Assembly: GCA_021795795.1 (NCBI GenBank)
Contig: JAJYPA010000032.1
Location: 1-34,327, forward strand
DNA length: 34,327 nt
Reading direction: 5' to 3'
Source of the DNA: Pseudomonadota bacterium
Lineage (GTDB): Bacteria; Pseudomonadota; Gammaproteobacteria; Halothiobacillales; Halothiobacillaceae
Shown here: one piece after another, positions 33,054-34,327 of the stretch
Layout of the letters: each line of letters opens with the position of its first letter
Position numbering within the stretch: the first letter of the stretch is position 1
Translations under genes and position numbers: made by a program
The notes under the pieces: generated by a model
Databases searched by the model: none
Seen by the model: only the letters and a program-made list of their open reading frames with translations
What the model was told of the DNA's origin: nothing

Positions 33054-33584
33054 TCAGCGTCCATTGAAGCGCTCCACCATGCCGTTGGTTTGCGGATGGC
33101 ATGGTGGGCTTAAGCGATGCTCGATACCCGCATTCTGACACGCCTTGTCGAATGCGTGCGAACCGGAAGGCTCTTCACTTTTCCGAGAGAAGCGATCGCT
33201 GAACTGTGTGCCGTTGTCGGTCAAGAGCGTGACGATTTTCATCGGTGCGGCGGCCTGAAGTCGCTGTACAAAGTCCACGCTGCTCGCTTGGCTTTGACCG
33301 TCGTACACCTGCACAAACAGCCAGCACGTGGCACGGTTGATGGCTAGGAACAGGTAGCACCGCTGTTTTTCGTCTGGCATCTGGGGCAGATATTTGATGT
33401 CCGCATACACAAAGCTGGGCTCATAGTCCTTGAAGGTCTTCTTGGCGGGTTTTTCGCCTTCAACCTCAGGATAGAGATCCGCCAGGCGCGAGATCCCATG
33501 ACGACGCAGGCAGTGATCGAGGAAAGCTTGAATCTCTGCCCGAATCATCGGGGTGGTGCGCGCTTGGGGATGGATATTGGCCAT
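33054..33584 (-). pseudogene. IS481-family transposase remnant (internal deletion and C-terminal truncation)
   Basis: A 176-aa remnant. The start (MANIHPQARTTPMIRAEIQ) matches the first residues of IS481-type transposases. It then jumps directly to the block before the integrase core (FLDHCLRRHGISRLADLYP), so the helix-turn-helix region, roughly 80-90 residues, appears deleted in frame. The core retains all three catalytic acids: Asp in VYADIKYLPQ, Asp in LLTDNGTQF, Glu in GMVERFNGR. A stop follows at once, removing the usual 50-80 C-terminal residues. Without DNA-binding and C-terminal parts it should be inactive. Full-length relatives are about 310-340 aa. The comparison is from memory of the family. 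Confidence 0.8.
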
Positions 33585-33674
33585 GGGGTTTATGTCCGTG
33601 TCAGAATCGTCATCAGTTCAGGCAGCCATTCGCGAGCTTGGAATAATCGCCAACGGGTTTTTGGAATATGATCG

Positions 33675-33704
33675 CATGGGACGTAACACCCATGTACCCA
33701 CAAG
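33675..33704. other. Possible surviving end of the IS481-family element
   Basis: On the minus strand, TGTGGGTACATGGGTGTTAC begins at 33704, about 120 bp upstream of the transposase start. IS481 elements typically begin with TG or TGT, so this may be their 5' end. No matching opposite end is found past the truncated 3' end. The rest of 33585-33716 shows nothing else. Confidence 0.35.
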
Positions 33705-33716
33705 GTAGAACCCCAT

Positions 33717-33744
33717 AAAAAACCCCGGCTGAGGCCGGGGTTTT
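33717..33744 (-). terminator. Rho-independent terminator after hsp20
   Basis: AAAACCCCGGC and GCCGGGGTTTT form a perfect 11-bp stem around a 4-base loop. On the minus strand a run of T follows, giving a strong terminator 33 bp past the Hsp20 stop. The symmetric stem also ends in T on the plus strand, so it may work in both directions. Confidence 0.85.
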
Positions 33745-33776
33745 AGTCTCATCCTGGGCCTGCCAGGCTGAACCTG

Positions 33777-34199
33777 TCAGTCCTCACTGACCACACTGAT
33801 CTTGCGTGGCTGCACCGATTCGCGCTTGGGAATCACGATTTCTAGCACGCCATGCTTCGTGCGGGCCGAGATCTTTTCCGCCTCGGCAGAATCGGGCAGA
33901 CCGAACCTTCGGTAGAAGGAACCATAGGTTCGCTCGATCCGCTTGTAGTTCTTGTCTTCCGCAGTGGCTTCGGTTTTCTTTTCACCCTTGATGGTCAACT
34001 GACCATTTTCCATATGAACATCGATGTCCTGCGGCTGGACACCGGGCACATCGGCGTGGATCACGAACCGATCCGGTTCTTCTTTAATATCCACACTGGG
34101 CGACCACTCGGCCGTCGCGGTGGAACCCTCACTGCTGCGCGCAAGCTCGCGTTGCAGCTGGGACAACAGACCAAAAGGCTCATAACGAACGATCGACAT
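33777..34199 (-). CDS. Small heat-shock protein, Hsp20/alpha-crystallin family
   Basis: A 140-aa ATP-independent chaperone that holds unfolding proteins. The alpha-crystallin domain spans about residues 30-130: WSPSVDIKEEPDRFVIHADVPGVQPQDIDVHMENGQLTIKGEKK, then YKRIERTYGSFYRRFGLPDSA and the consensus HGVLEIVIPK. The C-terminal tail has the I-x-V motif (KISV) used in oligomer contacts. The N-terminal arm is short (MSIVRYEPFGLLSQLQRELAR). The start at 34199 is preceded by AGGAGG seven bases upstream; an open extension to 34253 lacks such a site. A sigma-32-like promoter and a strong terminator make it a single-gene heat-shock unit. Confidence 0.95.
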   Translation of the reverse strand: MSIVRYEPFGLLSQLQRELARSSEGSTATAEWSPSVDIKEEPDRFVIHADVPGVQPQDIDVHMENGQLTIKGEKKTEATAEDKNYKRIERTYGSFYRRFGLPDSAEAEKISARTKHGVLEIVIPKRESVQPRKISVVSED

Positions 34200-34287
34200 A
34201 AAACACCTCCTGTCGCTTACATTCAACAACTGAGTAACAGGCCGCACACCCAATTGATTTTCAAGGGTTTTAACAGCCTTGGTGCTT

Positions 34288-34315
34288 ATTTGTGGTCGGG
34301 TGTGAAAATTTCAAG
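34288..34315 (-). promoter_or_regulatory. Sigma-32-like heat-shock promoter for hsp20
   Basis: On the minus strand a -35 element CTTGAAA (34309-34315, a perfect match) is separated by 13 bp from a -10 element CCACAAAT (34288-34295), close to the sigma-32 consensus CCCCATNT. It would give a 5' leader of about 80 nt before the Hsp20 start codon, fitting the gene's expected heat control. Confidence 0.6.
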
Positions 34316-34327
34316 AGGGTGAATTCA

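Overview
The window reads as chromosome of a moderately GC-rich Gram-negative bacterium, most likely a gammaproteobacterium. The evidence is a type II secretion operon in canonical order, GlnE, a Skp/OmpH chaperone and an aryl-polyene-type gene cluster. A periplasmic DsrE-like protein beside a cysteine-rich DUF4395 membrane protein would suit a sulfur-metabolising lineage (Halothiobacillus-like), but that is a guess and not shown by the sequence. Almost every gene lies on the minus strand. The one clear plus-strand gene is a small lipoprotein at 1230. I saw no rRNA, tRNA or CRISPR array.

Layout. (1) 45-1031: D-lactate dehydrogenase. (2) 1230-1436: small lipoprotein facing the next block. (3) 1461-10406: a nine-gene operon of the aryl polyene (APE)/xanthomonadin type. 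In transcription order it holds ACP, ketosynthase, ACP, COG4648 membrane protein, a fused acyl-ACP synthetase-dehydratase, an LpxL-like acyltransferase, a LolA-like carrier, an MMPL exporter and a hotdog dehydratase. Most junctions overlap by 4 bp. The set is reduced: only one ketosynthase, and no ketoreductase, chain-length factor, aryl starter lyase, methyltransferase or glycosyltransferase. The synthetase gene carries an in-frame 143-bp mobile-element-like insertion with perfect terminal inverted repeats and a 4-bp target duplication. (4) 10660-14592: Skp-like chaperone, a YaiI/DUF188 protein and GlnE. (5) 14886-16849: an unknown 129-aa protein, a DsrE-like protein and a DUF4395 membrane protein. 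(6) 17058-28936: a complete type II secretion operon, gspC to gspN, interrupted only by a palindromic repeat block between gspI and gspJ. (7) 29182-31000: GT4 glycosyltransferase and PAP2 phosphatase. (8) 31257-32363: CorA. (9) 32382-33704: a degraded zone with a PP2C phosphatase remnant, inverted-repeat elements and a doubly deleted IS481-family transposase. (10) 33777-34199: Hsp20 chaperone with a sigma-32-like promoter and a strong terminator.

How the parts fit. Two envelope systems dominate. The APE-like operon should build an acyl or polyene chain on ACPs, move it across the inner membrane and hand it to the outer membrane through the MMPL and LolA-like proteins. The Gsp operon encodes a full outer-membrane secretion machine. 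Skp, the two lipid/sugar enzymes and CorA are also envelope-related. Several short repeat families, at least two with target-site duplications, have inserted into or beside these genes. Their positions (in frame, exactly at a stop codon, between two operon genes) show which insertions were tolerated.
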